A stretch of DNA of 64,000 nucleotides from Komarekiella delphini-convector SJRDD-AB1 (lineage in GTDB: Bacteria > Cyanobacteriota > Cyanobacteriia > Cyanobacteriales > Nostocaceae): the NCBI RefSeq assembly GCF_014831675.1, contig NZ_VJXY01000014.1:1-64000 (forward strand). The letters are read 5' to 3'. Within the stretch, counting starts at the first letter, position 1; the number at the start of each line of letters is the position of its first letter. The position numbers and the translations under genes are program-made. The notes beneath the pieces were generated by a model. It was given only the letters and a program-made list of their open reading frames with translations. It did not search any database and was not told the DNA's origin. This document shows positions 18,714 through 26,227 of the stretch, one piece after another.

Positions 18714-19046
18714 ATGACACTTAAAGAATTAGAAACACAACTTCAGGCATTAAATCCAACTGAGAAAGCAGAGGCAATACAAATATTGACTAAAACATTA
18801 AGCAACGGTTCATTAGGAATTACCAAAACTCCTGGCGTGTGTGGTGGTGATGCCTGTATTGCAAACACTCGCATTCCAGTTTGGTCGTTAGTGAATGATC
18901 GCCGTTTGGGTATGAGTGATGCTCGTATTTTAGAGGCATTTCCCCATCTTACCGCCGCTGACTTAGTAAATGCTTGGGCTTATGCGGATGCAAACCCAGA
19001 AGAAATTGAACAAGCAATCCGAGAAAATGAGGAAGTAATGCTCTAA
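18714..19046 (+). CDS. DUF433 antitoxin-like protein
   Basis: 110 residues. The C-terminal half carries the DUF433 signature: GVCGGDACIANTRIPVWSLV, then ILEAFPHLTAADLVNAWAYADANPEEI, a winged-helix-like fold. Such proteins are found directly upstream of DUF5615 PIN-like toxins as putative antitoxins. That partner is present 18 bp downstream but broken. The N-terminal 35 residues (LKELETQLQALNPTEKAEAI) form a helix, probably for dimer or toxin contact. Confidence 0.88.
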   Translation: MTLKELETQLQALNPTEKAEAIQILTKTLSNGSLGITKTPGVCGGDACIANTRIPVWSLVNDRRLGMSDARILEAFPHLTAADLVNAWAYADANPEEIEQAIRENEEVML

Positions 19047-19064
19047 AATTTGGAATATTAAAAA

Positions 19065-19405
19065 TTGGCACGTCTTTATACAGATGAAAACTTCCCATTA
19101 CCAGTGGTGGAATTTCTACGCATTTTTGGTCATGATGTATTAACAGCTATGAATGCAGGGAATGCAAATCTAAGGATTCCTGATGAAAATGTATTAGCTT
19201 TCGCTGCGAATAATGAGCGAGCAGTTTGACACGCAATCGCCGTGATTTTATTCGATTGCATCGGTTACAAGCAAACCATGCTGGCATAATTATCTGCACA
19301 GAAGACCCAGATTTTGAACAACTAGCAATTCGCATTAATCAGGCTATTTCTGCGGAAGAAAGCTTAAAAGGTAAATTAATTCGAGTCAATCGTCCAGCAG
19401 TATGA
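19065..19405 (+). pseudogene. DUF5615 PIN-like toxin broken by a one-base frameshift
   Basis: Starting from TTG 19065 the DNA reads ARLYTDENFPLPVVEFLRIF, the typical opening of DUF5615 proteins, and stays open for 54 codons to a TGA at 19227-19229. Moving back one base at 19226 restores a frame that continues LTRNRRDFIRLHRLQANHAG and runs to 19405 with a normal family ending (KGKLIRVNRPAV). A single lost T in gcagtttgaca explains the break. The rest of the gene shows no other damage, so the mutation is recent or is a sequencing error. The sequence around the shift is not a standard -1 slippery heptamer. It follows the DUF433 gene. Confidence 0.85.
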
Positions 19406-19475
19406 GGAAGATGCAACAGGAGATTAAGAATAAATTGATAATATTAAATAAAGTAAGGATACTTCAAATTATAAA

Positions 19476-19736
19476 ATGTCTAAAGAATTAAACGAAGTTA
19501 AGGAACTTGCTAAACAACTCACACCCGACGAGCAATTGCAGCTAATTGCCTATCTAACCCAAAAGCTGCAACGTTGCGAAATCAAGCGGAAACCGAGCCG
19601 CAACTTGATGGAGTTTGCGGGAATAGCACCCAATCTTATGGGAGGAATGGATGCTCAAGAATATGTCAGACGTATACGTAGTGGAGAGCCTTTAGACCCG
19701 GAAATTGAAGAAATGCAACCCAACAAACAAGAGTGA
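19476..19736 (+). CDS. Antitoxin-like protein of a PIN toxin pair
   Basis: 86 residues: an N-terminal helical segment (LAKQLTPDEQLQLIAYLTQKL) also seen in many cyanobacterial antitoxins, then KPSRNLMEFAGIAPNLMGGMDAQEYVRRIRSGEP, a tail likely to wrap the toxin. No canonical AbrB or ribbon-helix-helix motif is obvious. Its stop overlaps the GTG start of the PIN gene (GTGA), the usual coupling in vapBC-type operons. This context is the main reason for the assignment. Confidence 0.8.
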   Translation: MSKELNEVKELAKQLTPDEQLQLIAYLTQKLQRCEIKRKPSRNLMEFAGIAPNLMGGMDAQEYVRRIRSGEPLDPEIEEMQPNKQE

Positions 19737-20188
19737 ACATTACAGACAGTTTACAGGGTGTGAGGCGCTTGTTTCTGGATACAGCACCAGTTATTTACCT
19801 CGTTGAGCAACATCCACAATACTTTGCACTTACGAGAGTGGTGTTTGAGCTACTTCAGCAAACTTCGCTAATAGGCATTGCTTCACCTGTTACCTTAGCT
19901 GAATGTCTGGTTCGTCCCTATAGTTTAGGACAAATAGAATTACAGCAAGATTTCATTGAGTTGATTACCGATAATGAAAATATTGAATTTGTGCCTATTG
20001 CTGACCAAAGCATAGCATTAAATGCTGCTCAAATACGTGCTAAATATAACATAAAACTACCTGATGCTTTTCAAATTGCCGTAGCTTTATCTATAGGCTG
20101 TGAAGCTTTTCTAACCAATGATGTTACATTTAGGCGCATCACAGAATTACCAATATTGCTGCTAGATGACTTTAATAATGCCAAATAA
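19733..20188 (+). CDS. PIN-domain toxin (VapC-like)
   Basis: 151 residues from GTG 19733. The PIN acidic set is complete: Asp in LFLDTAPVIYL, Glu in VTLAECLVRP, Asp in KLPDAFQIAVALS and the ND pair in FLTNDVTFRRI. VapC-like toxins are Mg-dependent ribonucleases that cut tRNA or rRNA and are held by the upstream antitoxin. The 4-bp overlap with that gene supports coupled translation. With the DUF433/DUF5615 remnant just upstream, this stretch is a small toxin-antitoxin cluster. Confidence 0.9.
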   Translation: MNITDSLQGVRRLFLDTAPVIYLVEQHPQYFALTRVVFELLQQTSLIGIASPVTLAECLVRPYSLGQIELQQDFIELITDNENIEFVPIADQSIALNAAQIRAKYNIKLPDAFQIAVALSIGCEAFLTNDVTFRRITELPILLLDDFNNAK

Positions 20189-20218
20189 ACAATAAAGTCA
20201 TCAAAGTAGTTTTAGGTA

Positions 20219-20242
20219 GTGCGTTACACGGCGTTAACGCAC
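20219..20242. terminator. Hairpin between convergent vapC-like and usp genes
   Basis: GTGCGTTA (20219-20226) pairs with TAACGCAC (20235-20242), and the flanks (gta...tac) extend the symmetry loosely. It lies between two convergent stop codons and resembles a common cyanobacterial intergenic palindrome (gtgcgtta...taacgcac). A terminator role is likely but no strong T-run follows. Confidence 0.55.
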
Positions 20243-20254
20243 GCTACAAGTTTT

Positions 20255-20662
20255 TCACGGCACAATTAATACTGGACAAGGGGAAAGGTTAATCACGCGA
20301 GTAGTAACACTATCAGTTGCGCCCTCTTCAGTTAAGCCTAGCCCCCGACAACCCATGATGATTAAATTTGCCTCGATTTCATCGGCGACATCGCAGATGG
20401 TAAACGCTGGTTTGCCTTGTCGTTCTAAAACTTCGGCTTGAATTCCTTGCTGAGAAAATAAATTTCGGGCATTTTCTAGCAGTTTGGCAACTACCTCTGG
20501 TGACACCATTGGATCTGCACTAGGCTCATCTGGGGAAGGTTCTTCTACCACAGACAGCAGTACTAGGCGACTGCCGTACTTTTGCACAACATTGGTAACT
20601 ACGTCAGCAGCTTCCCGCGCTTCCCGGCTTTGATCGATTGGAAATAACACTGTCTTGAACAT
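20255..20662 (-). CDS. Universal stress protein (UspA family)
   Basis: 135 residues, one Usp domain. It opens MFKTVLFPIDQSREAREAAD and carries the ATP-binding type loop GCRGLGLTEEGATDSVTTRVI before the final strand CPVLIVP. The G-x2-G-x9-G-S/T pattern is present in modified form (GCRGLG...DSVT), so nucleotide binding is plausible. It is divergent from pgk with a 90-bp shared promoter region. Confidence 0.92.
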   Translation of the reverse strand: MFKTVLFPIDQSREAREAADVVTNVVQKYGSRLVLLSVVEEPSPDEPSADPMVSPEVVAKLLENARNLFSQQGIQAEVLERQGKPAFTICDVADEIEANLIIMGCRGLGLTEEGATDSVTTRVINLSPCPVLIVP

Positions 20663-20751
20663 CTGTGTCTCCTCTGCACCCCTGACTCCGGTAAAATCTG
20701 GATGGTTCTACTTTCAAAACAATAACAAAAAGGCAATCAGGAGGGTTTGGT

Positions 20752-21954
20752 GTGTCCAAAAAAACTTTAGCAAATTTATCTGCCGCCGATGTATCTGGTA
20801 AACGCGCCTTAGTGCGAGTTGACTTTAATGTGCCTGTGGATGACCAAGGCAACATCACAGACGATACTCGCATTCGCGCCGCTCTGCCAACTATCAAAGA
20901 TTTGACGCAGAAGGGAGCTAAGGTCATTTTAACAAGCCATTTTGGTCGTCCCAAGGGGGTAGATGACAAACTGCGTTTAACCCCAGTTGCCAAGCGCCTC
21001 TCTGAGTTGTTGGGGCAAGAAGTCGTTAAAACTGATGACTGTATTGGCGATGATGTTGCTGCCAAAGTGGGAGCATTGCAAAATGGGCAAGTACTGCTAC
21101 TAGAAAATGTCCGCTTTTACAAGGAAGAGGAAAAGAACGATCCAGAATTTGCGAAAAAATTGGCAGCAAATGCTGATTTTTATGTAAATGACGCGTTCGG
21201 TACTGCACACCGCGCCCATGCTTCCACTGAAGGTGTGACTAAATTCCTGCGTCCTTCTGTGGCTGGGTATTTGGTTGAGAAGGAATTGCAATATCTGCAA
21301 AACGCGATTGAAAATCCCCAAAGTCCTTTGGCGGCAATTATCGGTGGTTCCAAGGTTTCCAGTAAAATTGGCGTGATTGAAACGTTGCTGGAGAAATGCG
21401 ACAAGCTGATCATCGGCGGTGGAATGATTTTCACATTCTACAAAGCCCGTGGTTTGAATGTTGGTAAATCGTTGGTGGAAGAAGACAAGCTAGAACTGGC
21501 GAAGTCTTTAGAAGCCAAGGCTAAGGAACGCGGTGTTACCTTCCTGCTTCCCACAGATGTGGTAGTGGCAGATAAGTTTGCTCCCGATGCTAATGCGACA
21601 ACCGTCAGCATTGAGAACATTCCTGATGATGGTATGGGTTTGGATATTGGCCCAGACTCCGTTAAAGTCTTCCAAGATGCCCTTGCTGATTGCAAGACGG
21701 TGATTTGGAACGGGCCGATGGGTGTGTTTGAGTTTGATAAGTTTGCGGTGGGTACAGAAGCGATCGCTCATACTCTCGCTGATATTAGCAAAACTGGCAC
21801 AACTACGATCATCGGCGGCGGCGACTCGGTGGCGGCTGTGGAAAAAGTCGGTTTAGCCGATCAAATGAGCCACATCTCTACCGGCGGCGGCGCTAGCTTG
21901 GAGTTACTCGAAGGCAAGGTATTACCTGGGATTGCGGCTTTAGATGAAGCGTAA
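20752..21954 (+). CDS. pgk: Phosphoglycerate kinase
   Basis: 400 residues, full length. Landmarks: RVDFNVPVD near residues 22-30, [37 protein letters not shown], the nucleotide-binding WNGPMGVFE and the C-terminal [11 protein letters not shown] with [12 protein letters not shown]. The enzyme interconverts 1,3-bisphosphoglycerate and 3-phosphoglycerate in glycolysis and the Calvin cycle. The start is GTG at 20752, supported by CAGGAGGG 8-12 bases upstream; no ATG alternative exists near it. Confidence 0.98.
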   Translation: MSKKTLANLSAADVSGKRALVRVDFNVPVDDQGNITDDTRIRAALPTIKDLTQKGAKVILTSHFGRPKGVDDKLRLTPVAKRLSELLGQEVVKTDDCIGDDVAAKVGALQNGQVLLLENVRFYKEEEKNDPEFAKKLAANADFYVNDAFGTAHRAHASTEGVTKFLRPSVAGYLVEKELQYLQNAIENPQSPLAAIIGGSKVSSKIGVIETLLEKCDKLIIGGGMIFTFYKARGLNVGKSLVEEDKLELAKSLEAKAKERGVTFLLPTDVVVADKFAPDANATTVSIENIPDDGMGLDIGPDSVKVFQDALADCKTVIWNGPMGVFEFDKFAVGTEAIAHTLADISKTGTTTIIGGGDSVAAVEKVGLADQMSHISTGGGASLELLEGKVLPGIAALDEA

Positions 21955-21963
21955 GTAGGGATT

Positions 21964-22026
21964 GGGGACTGGGGACTGGGGACTGGGGACTGGGGACTGG
22001 GGACTGAGGACTGAGGACTGAGGACT
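21964..22026. repeat. STRR heptamer array, 9 copies
   Basis: Six tandem GGGGACT units followed by three GAGGACT units, starting 10 bases after the pgk stop. The following 22045-22115 is a looser heptamer run of the CCCAATG/CCCAATT type, partly complementary in character. Together they fill the pgk-NUDIX spacer. Confidence 0.93.
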
Positions 22027-22126
22027 GGGAAAGATAAGTACCAATGACTAATGCCCAATGCCCAATGTCCCATGCCCAATTCCCAATTCCCAATGCCCAA
22101 TGCCCCATTCCCTTAAATAAAAATAT

Positions 22127-22744
22127 ATGGAACCTAAATGGTTGGAATGGTCGCAAAAGTTACAAGCGATCGCCCAAAATGGTCTAACGTATTCTGAGGG
22201 TGTTTTTGATATTGAACGCTATAAACAATTGCGGGCGATCGCAACGGAAATTATGGCGACTTACTCAAATGTGGAACACAATTATGTTCTTGATTTGTTT
22301 GCCCGTGAAGTGGGATATGCAACTCCTAAAGTTGATGTGCGGGGAGCAATTTTTCAGGATAATACTATATTATTAGTCAAGGAAAGATCAGACGGCTGCT
22401 GGACTTTACCAGGTGGATGGGCTGATGTTGGTGAGTCTCCTAGTGAGGTAGTTGTTAAAGAAGTATTTGAAGAATCTGGATATCAAACACGCGCTATCAA
22501 ACTACTGGCAGTTTATGACAGAGACAAACAGGGACATCCACCGTTTCCGTTTTATGTCTATAAGTTGTTTTTTCACTGTGAAATTATCGGTGGTGCTCCG
22601 TTACCGAGTATTGAAACTGAGGAAGTTGGTTTTTTTCCCGAAGATGCGTTACCAGAACTTTCTCTTGGACGTGTGACATCAGCGCAAATCACCCGAATTT
22701 TTCAGCATTATCGCAATCCAGATTTACCGACAGATTTCGATTAG
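22127..22744 (+). CDS. NUDIX hydrolase with N-terminal NUDIX-associated domain
   Basis: 205 residues. The first 65 residues are helical (the N-terminal domain that often accompanies this group). The NUDIX box is clear: GGWADVGESPSEVVVKEVFE followed by ESG, fitting G-x5-E-x7-xE-x2-EE-x-G with Lys in place of the usual Arg before the first Glu. These enzymes cleave nucleoside diphosphates linked to another moiety, ADP-ribose being a common guess for this architecture. The start ATG 22127 comes just after a heptamer-repeat spacer and has no evident Shine-Dalgarno. Confidence 0.9.
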   Translation: MEPKWLEWSQKLQAIAQNGLTYSEGVFDIERYKQLRAIATEIMATYSNVEHNYVLDLFAREVGYATPKVDVRGAIFQDNTILLVKERSDGCWTLPGGWADVGESPSEVVVKEVFEESGYQTRAIKLLAVYDRDKQGHPPFPFYVYKLFFHCEIIGGAPLPSIETEEVGFFPEDALPELSLGRVTSAQITRIFQHYRNPDLPTDFD

Positions 22745-22751
22745 GAACAGA

Positions 22752-22974
22752 ACTTACGCACTCAGATCCCCCAACCCCCTTAAAAAGGGGGCTTTATAAA
22801 TTCCCCCCTTTTGAAGGGGAGCCAGCGCGGTCTTCTCCCAAAGGGAGAGGCTAGCGCCAAGGGGGTTTCCACGCCACTCCCCACAACGAAGGGAACCTCC
22901 GCAAGGGGGTGGCTCCCCATGAGCGACTGGCGTGGGCTAGGGGGGATCTAGGTTTCAGCCTTCAGTGCGTAAGT
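22752..22974. mobile_element. MITE-like element with ACTTACGCACT ends
   Basis: 223 bp bounded by ACTTACGCACT (22752-22762) and its complement AGTGCGTAAGT (22964-22974). It is non-coding, with internal hairpins of the CCCCCTT-AAAA-AGGGGG type and a core (cagcgcggtcttctccc... atgagcgactg) shared with the repeat at 47383-47690. It looks like a composite non-autonomous element. Confidence 0.7.
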
Positions 22975-23413
22975 CCTAAGGAAGTAACCTTCACCAAAAC
23001 TGGTAGTTACATCATGGTTAGGTAACTCCAACAAATAAATCATCTAATCTTATGGAGTAGGCTTTTGCCCTGCTCAGTTCATAGGACGGACGAGACACTC
23101 ATATCACAAGAAATATAGCTGTTCTATTTGATTTGTGAAAAATATAAATAAGAAAACGAACCGCAAAGTACACTAAGGGCGCAAAGGGAAGAAAGAAAAA
23201 AGAGATATATAATTTTCACAAATGATTTAGGACTGCTATAGTTGGATATTTTTTTACTTGGAAGTTTTTTAATGGTTAAAAAAAACGCCAAGACTAAGCA
23301 GTAAAGGCGTAGATTTATTTTTTAATTTCCGAAAGTTAAGGCGCGAGTGTCGTGAGTATAGAAAATATCTAAGTAATTCTCTTTAAGAGGTTAATATTTT
23401 TGGCTTTGATCTC
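22975..23413. other. Gene-free spacer before the 21-bp minisatellite
   Basis: About 440 bases with no supportable gene. It includes 'accgcaaagtacactaagggcgcaaaggga'-type text (in pieces around 23160-23190) that is widespread in cyanobacterial spacers. Nothing else stands out. Confidence 0.5.
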
Positions 23414-23644
23414 GAAGTTCCGAGTTCCGAACACGAAGTTCCGAGTTCCGAACACGAAGTTCCGAGTTCTGAGCACAAAGTTCCGAGTTCTGAGCACAAA
23501 GTTCCGAGTTCTGAGCACAAAGTTCCGAGTTCTGAGCACGAAGTTCCGAGTTCTGAGCACGAAGTTCCGAGTTCCGAACACGAAGTTCCGAGTTCTGAGC
23601 ACGAAGTTCCGAGTTCCGAACACGAAGTTCCGAGTTCCGAGCTT
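23414..23644. repeat. Minisatellite: 11 tandem copies of a 21-bp unit
   Basis: Eleven exact-length units (gaagttccgagttc + cgaacac or tgagcac variants) run without a break. Since 21 is a multiple of 3, long readings are open in several frames on both strands (heptapeptides such as LSTKFRV or RTRNFVL); these look like by-products because there is no ribosome site and the units have equal variation at all codon positions. It lies immediately after the 3' end of the kinase gene on the opposite strand. Confidence 0.95.
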
Positions 23645-23665
23645 GATGGACTATATTTTTAATGT

Positions 23666-25801
23666 TTAATTACTCTGGGGCGTTATCTCAGCAGTAGGTG
23701 TAGGCGTAGGTGTGGCGGTTTCTGTAGGAGTTGGTGTAGGCGTTATCTCAGCAGTAGGCGTAGGCGTAGGCGTGGTAGTTTCCGTCGGAGTTGGTGTAGG
23801 CGATGGAGGAGGGGCGGGGGTTTCCGCTGTGATGCTGAGTTGATAATCTACTGGTTGTGATGCTGTTGAGACGACGACAAACTCATAAAATCCCGACTCT
23901 GGCAATTTAGTTGACAAAGTACGCTGTTTAGAATCTTCCAAAAATGCGATTTTGCCTGAAGGGGAATAGACTGAGAGCAAAACTTGGGAATTTGCTTGTA
24001 GCTTCAATTCCATAGATTGCTCTTTGGCAAGTTCAGCAATGAAAACTTTACCATCGCCGGATTTGAGAGTACCGCTGACTGTTTTGCTAGTCGCACCTTG
24101 ATCAAAAACAAGTTTCTGGAAAGCGCTACCAGCGAGAATCGCACTGAGTTTATCGCTAACAAACCCGTACCAGACTTGTCCTATGGGCTGGCTTTGAAAA
24201 TTTTTACCACGCTGTTCAGGAAATTTACTGAAGAAGGCAGCATCGCCCAAATCATATAAAGAACGACTACCAACGTTAATTCGGTTGACTTCTACTTTCC
24301 AGCGATCGCGTTCAGCATTTGTGTAAGTTCCCAGTTGCCTGCGCGAGTTAGCACTAAGTGAGGCGAGCTTTTCTAGTAATTGGGCGGCGGTTTGATCCCA
24401 TTGGGCCCGTAAACTGTCATCTTCGGGCCCATCGCTGAGAGTGCGTCCCCGTAAACTAGGGTTGGTGTCCCAGAAGACTTGATTTACTAAGTTAACGTAG
24501 AAGTTTTCATTAATACCCAATTGTTGACGGCGATCACTTAATCTTTCTTTGCGTTGTCGTTCTGCTGGGGAATATTTCGCTAAAGGATCGACTGGCTGGG
24601 TAATAGTTGCAGTTGGCGTAGGATTGATTTCGTCTGGATTGCGATTGCTCCTACTGACTTCCCACCAAACTAGTCCAGCGGTGCTAACTAACGCCAGTGT
24701 TGCAATAAAGGTTTTCGTTGGTGTCCACCAGTTTGTTGGCGGAGGGGCGGAGTAAGAAGGAGTGGAGGGGGGAGGGGGAGAGATGGCGACGGTGGCGGAT
24801 GTGGGAGCTGGTGGGGTGGGATATTGAGTTGGGGCGTAGTAGTTTTGGGGTGGAGTGAGGGCTTCCAATACTTGACGAGCTGATTGGTAGCGATCGCTCG
24901 GTCTAGGAGATAGCATTTTATCTAATACCTGTCCAAAATTGGCACTCAGGTTAATTTCTCGTCGCCATTGCCAGGATAGGGTATAAGTATCAATTAAGTC
25001 TTGCGGCTGTTTCCCTGTCAGTAGAACTAGCACCGTTACCGCCAAAGCATACAAATCGCTATGAGGAGACACCATCCCCGTTTGCATCTGTTCTGGGGGA
25101 GCGAATCCTACTTTACCCAATAGAGTTGGTGATGGAGGAGGCGCAACTTCGCCAGGTTGGTAATATTGGGAAGCAACAGTTGCCACTACTTGTTTGACAC
25201 CGCCAAAGTCAATTAATACTGGAAGTTGGTCAACGTTGCGAAGAATTAAGTTATCAGGGGAGATATCCCGATGAATTACACCAAGTGAGTGGATGTACTC
25301 CAAAACTGGCAAAATTTGCTGTAATAGTTGGCGTCCTTCCACCTCTGTAAACCGCAAACCCTGCTGTATGCGCTCATTTAATAAAGAATTATAAGTTTGT
25401 CCTTCTACATAATCTTGCACTAAAAACAGGTATTCTTTGCCCTGTAAGTTGATGCGTAGCAGTTCCCGGAAGCGCGGTATTTGGGGATGTTGGAGCTTGT
25501 AAAGAACACTTGCTTCTCGCTCAAACAGTTCTCCAGCTTTTTGGACAACGTAAGCAGTCTGAACTTGAGGAGAGAATTCTTTTAAAACACAAAGTTCACG
25601 GAATCGGTTGACATCCTCGGCTAAATATGTTCTTCCAAATCCCCCTTGACCAATTTGACGCACAATTACATAGCGATCGCCTAAAGTTAATCCCGGTTTG
25701 ATACCGTAACTCACGGGCGTATCTAACTGCTCACCACACTGGAGACAAAAGCGACTACCTAGGGAATTTTCGTGTCCTTTGGAACAATATAATTTTGTCA
25801 T
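23666..25801 (-). CDS. Membrane Ser/Thr protein kinase with zinc-ribbon head and PPC-like tail
   Basis: 711 residues. N-terminal zinc ribbon (C6, then CLQC at 19-23), Hanks kinase domain about 44-310 with GQGGFG (51-56), K74, E96, HRDISPDN (177-184) and DFG (198-200), then a proline-rich linker, one membrane segment near 365-385 and an extracytoplasmic part. That part has a domain of about 130 residues shared with the next kinase, followed by a PPC-like beta domain (about 585-655) and a threonine/proline repeat tail (PTPTPTETTTPTPTPTAEIT). HRDIS replaces the usual HRDLK, common in cyanobacterial kinases. It probably senses an envelope signal. Confidence 0.93.
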   Translation of the reverse strand: MTKLYCSKGHENSLGSRFCLQCGEQLDTPVSYGIKPGLTLGDRYVIVRQIGQGGFGRTYLAEDVNRFRELCVLKEFSPQVQTAYVVQKAGELFEREASVLYKLQHPQIPRFRELLRINLQGKEYLFLVQDYVEGQTYNSLLNERIQQGLRFTEVEGRQLLQQILPVLEYIHSLGVIHRDISPDNLILRNVDQLPVLIDFGGVKQVVATVASQYYQPGEVAPPPSPTLLGKVGFAPPEQMQTGMVSPHSDLYALAVTVLVLLTGKQPQDLIDTYTLSWQWRREINLSANFGQVLDKMLSPRPSDRYQSARQVLEALTPPQNYYAPTQYPTPPAPTSATVAISPPPPSTPSYSAPPPTNWWTPTKTFIATLALVSTAGLVWWEVSRSNRNPDEINPTPTATITQPVDPLAKYSPAERQRKERLSDRRQQLGINENFYVNLVNQVFWDTNPSLRGRTLSDGPEDDSLRAQWDQTAAQLLEKLASLSANSRRQLGTYTNAERDRWKVEVNRINVGSRSLYDLGDAAFFSKFPEQRGKNFQSQPIGQVWYGFVSDKLSAILAGSAFQKLVFDQGATSKTVSGTLKSGDGKVFIAELAKEQSMELKLQANSQVLLSVYSPSGKIAFLEDSKQRTLSTKLPESGFYEFVVVSTASQPVDYQLSITAETPAPPPSPTPTPTETTTPTPTPTAEITPTPTPTETATPTPTPTAEITPQSN

Positions 25802-25909
25802 TTGTCATTTGTCATTTGTCGTTTGTCATTTGTCAAGGGTCAAGGGTCATTAATTATTCTCTCTTCCCAGTCACCAATCCTCAATCCCCATTGCCCCTTA
25901 TCCCCAAAG
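25802..25909. repeat. Degenerate heptamer repeats in kinase leader
   Basis: Text such as tttgtcatttgtcatttgtcg and gtcaagggtcaagggtcat forms a short heptamer-type array immediately upstream of the kinase start on the minus strand, followed by CCCAATC-type units. Confidence 0.7.
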
Positions 25910-26177
25910 CTACGGTGTACACACATCTCTGTACCAAACCAAAATCGTGTAGATCCTCCTAAATCCTCCTTAAAAAGGAGGACTTTGAGAAGTTTTTGCC
26001 CCCCTTAAAAAGGCTACGGTGTACACACATCTCTGTACCAAACCAAAATCGTGTAGATCCTCCTAAATCCTCCTTAAAAAGGAGGACTTTGAGAAGTTTT
26101 TGCCCCCCTTAAAAAGGGGGGTTAGGGGGATCAAAAGCTTGTGAGGCCACTCTCAAAGACTTGTGTGTACACCGTAG
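25910..26177. mobile_element. MITE with 16-bp TIRs, 12-bp target duplication and a tandemly doubled left part
   Basis: Terminal inverted repeats CTACGGTGTACACACA at 26014-26029 and, as complement, at 26162-26177 bound a 164-bp element. Its first 104 bp are exactly repeated upstream at 25910-26013. The whole unit is flanked by the direct repeat TTATCCCCAAAG (25898-25909 and 26178-26189). A closely similar sequence without the element occurs at 54331-54383, which serves as an unoccupied site and defines the insertion. No transposase is encoded. Confidence 0.88.
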
Positions 26178-26227
26178 TTATCCCCAAAGGGGGCCCCGAG
26201 TTCCCCAGTCCCCAATCCCCAGTCACC

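Noticed and set aside
19221-19232. Programmed -1 frameshift in the DUF5615 gene
   Set aside because: The site is not an X-XXY-YYZ slippery heptamer and no downstream stem is evident; a simple deletion is more likely.
23369-23669. Long open readings on both strands across the 21-bp array
   Set aside because: Period of 21 keeps all frames open; no ribosome site and no non-repeat protein sequence.
25910-26117. CRISPR-like direct repeat
   Set aside because: Only two adjacent 104-bp copies; explained as a tandem doubling of the MITE end.
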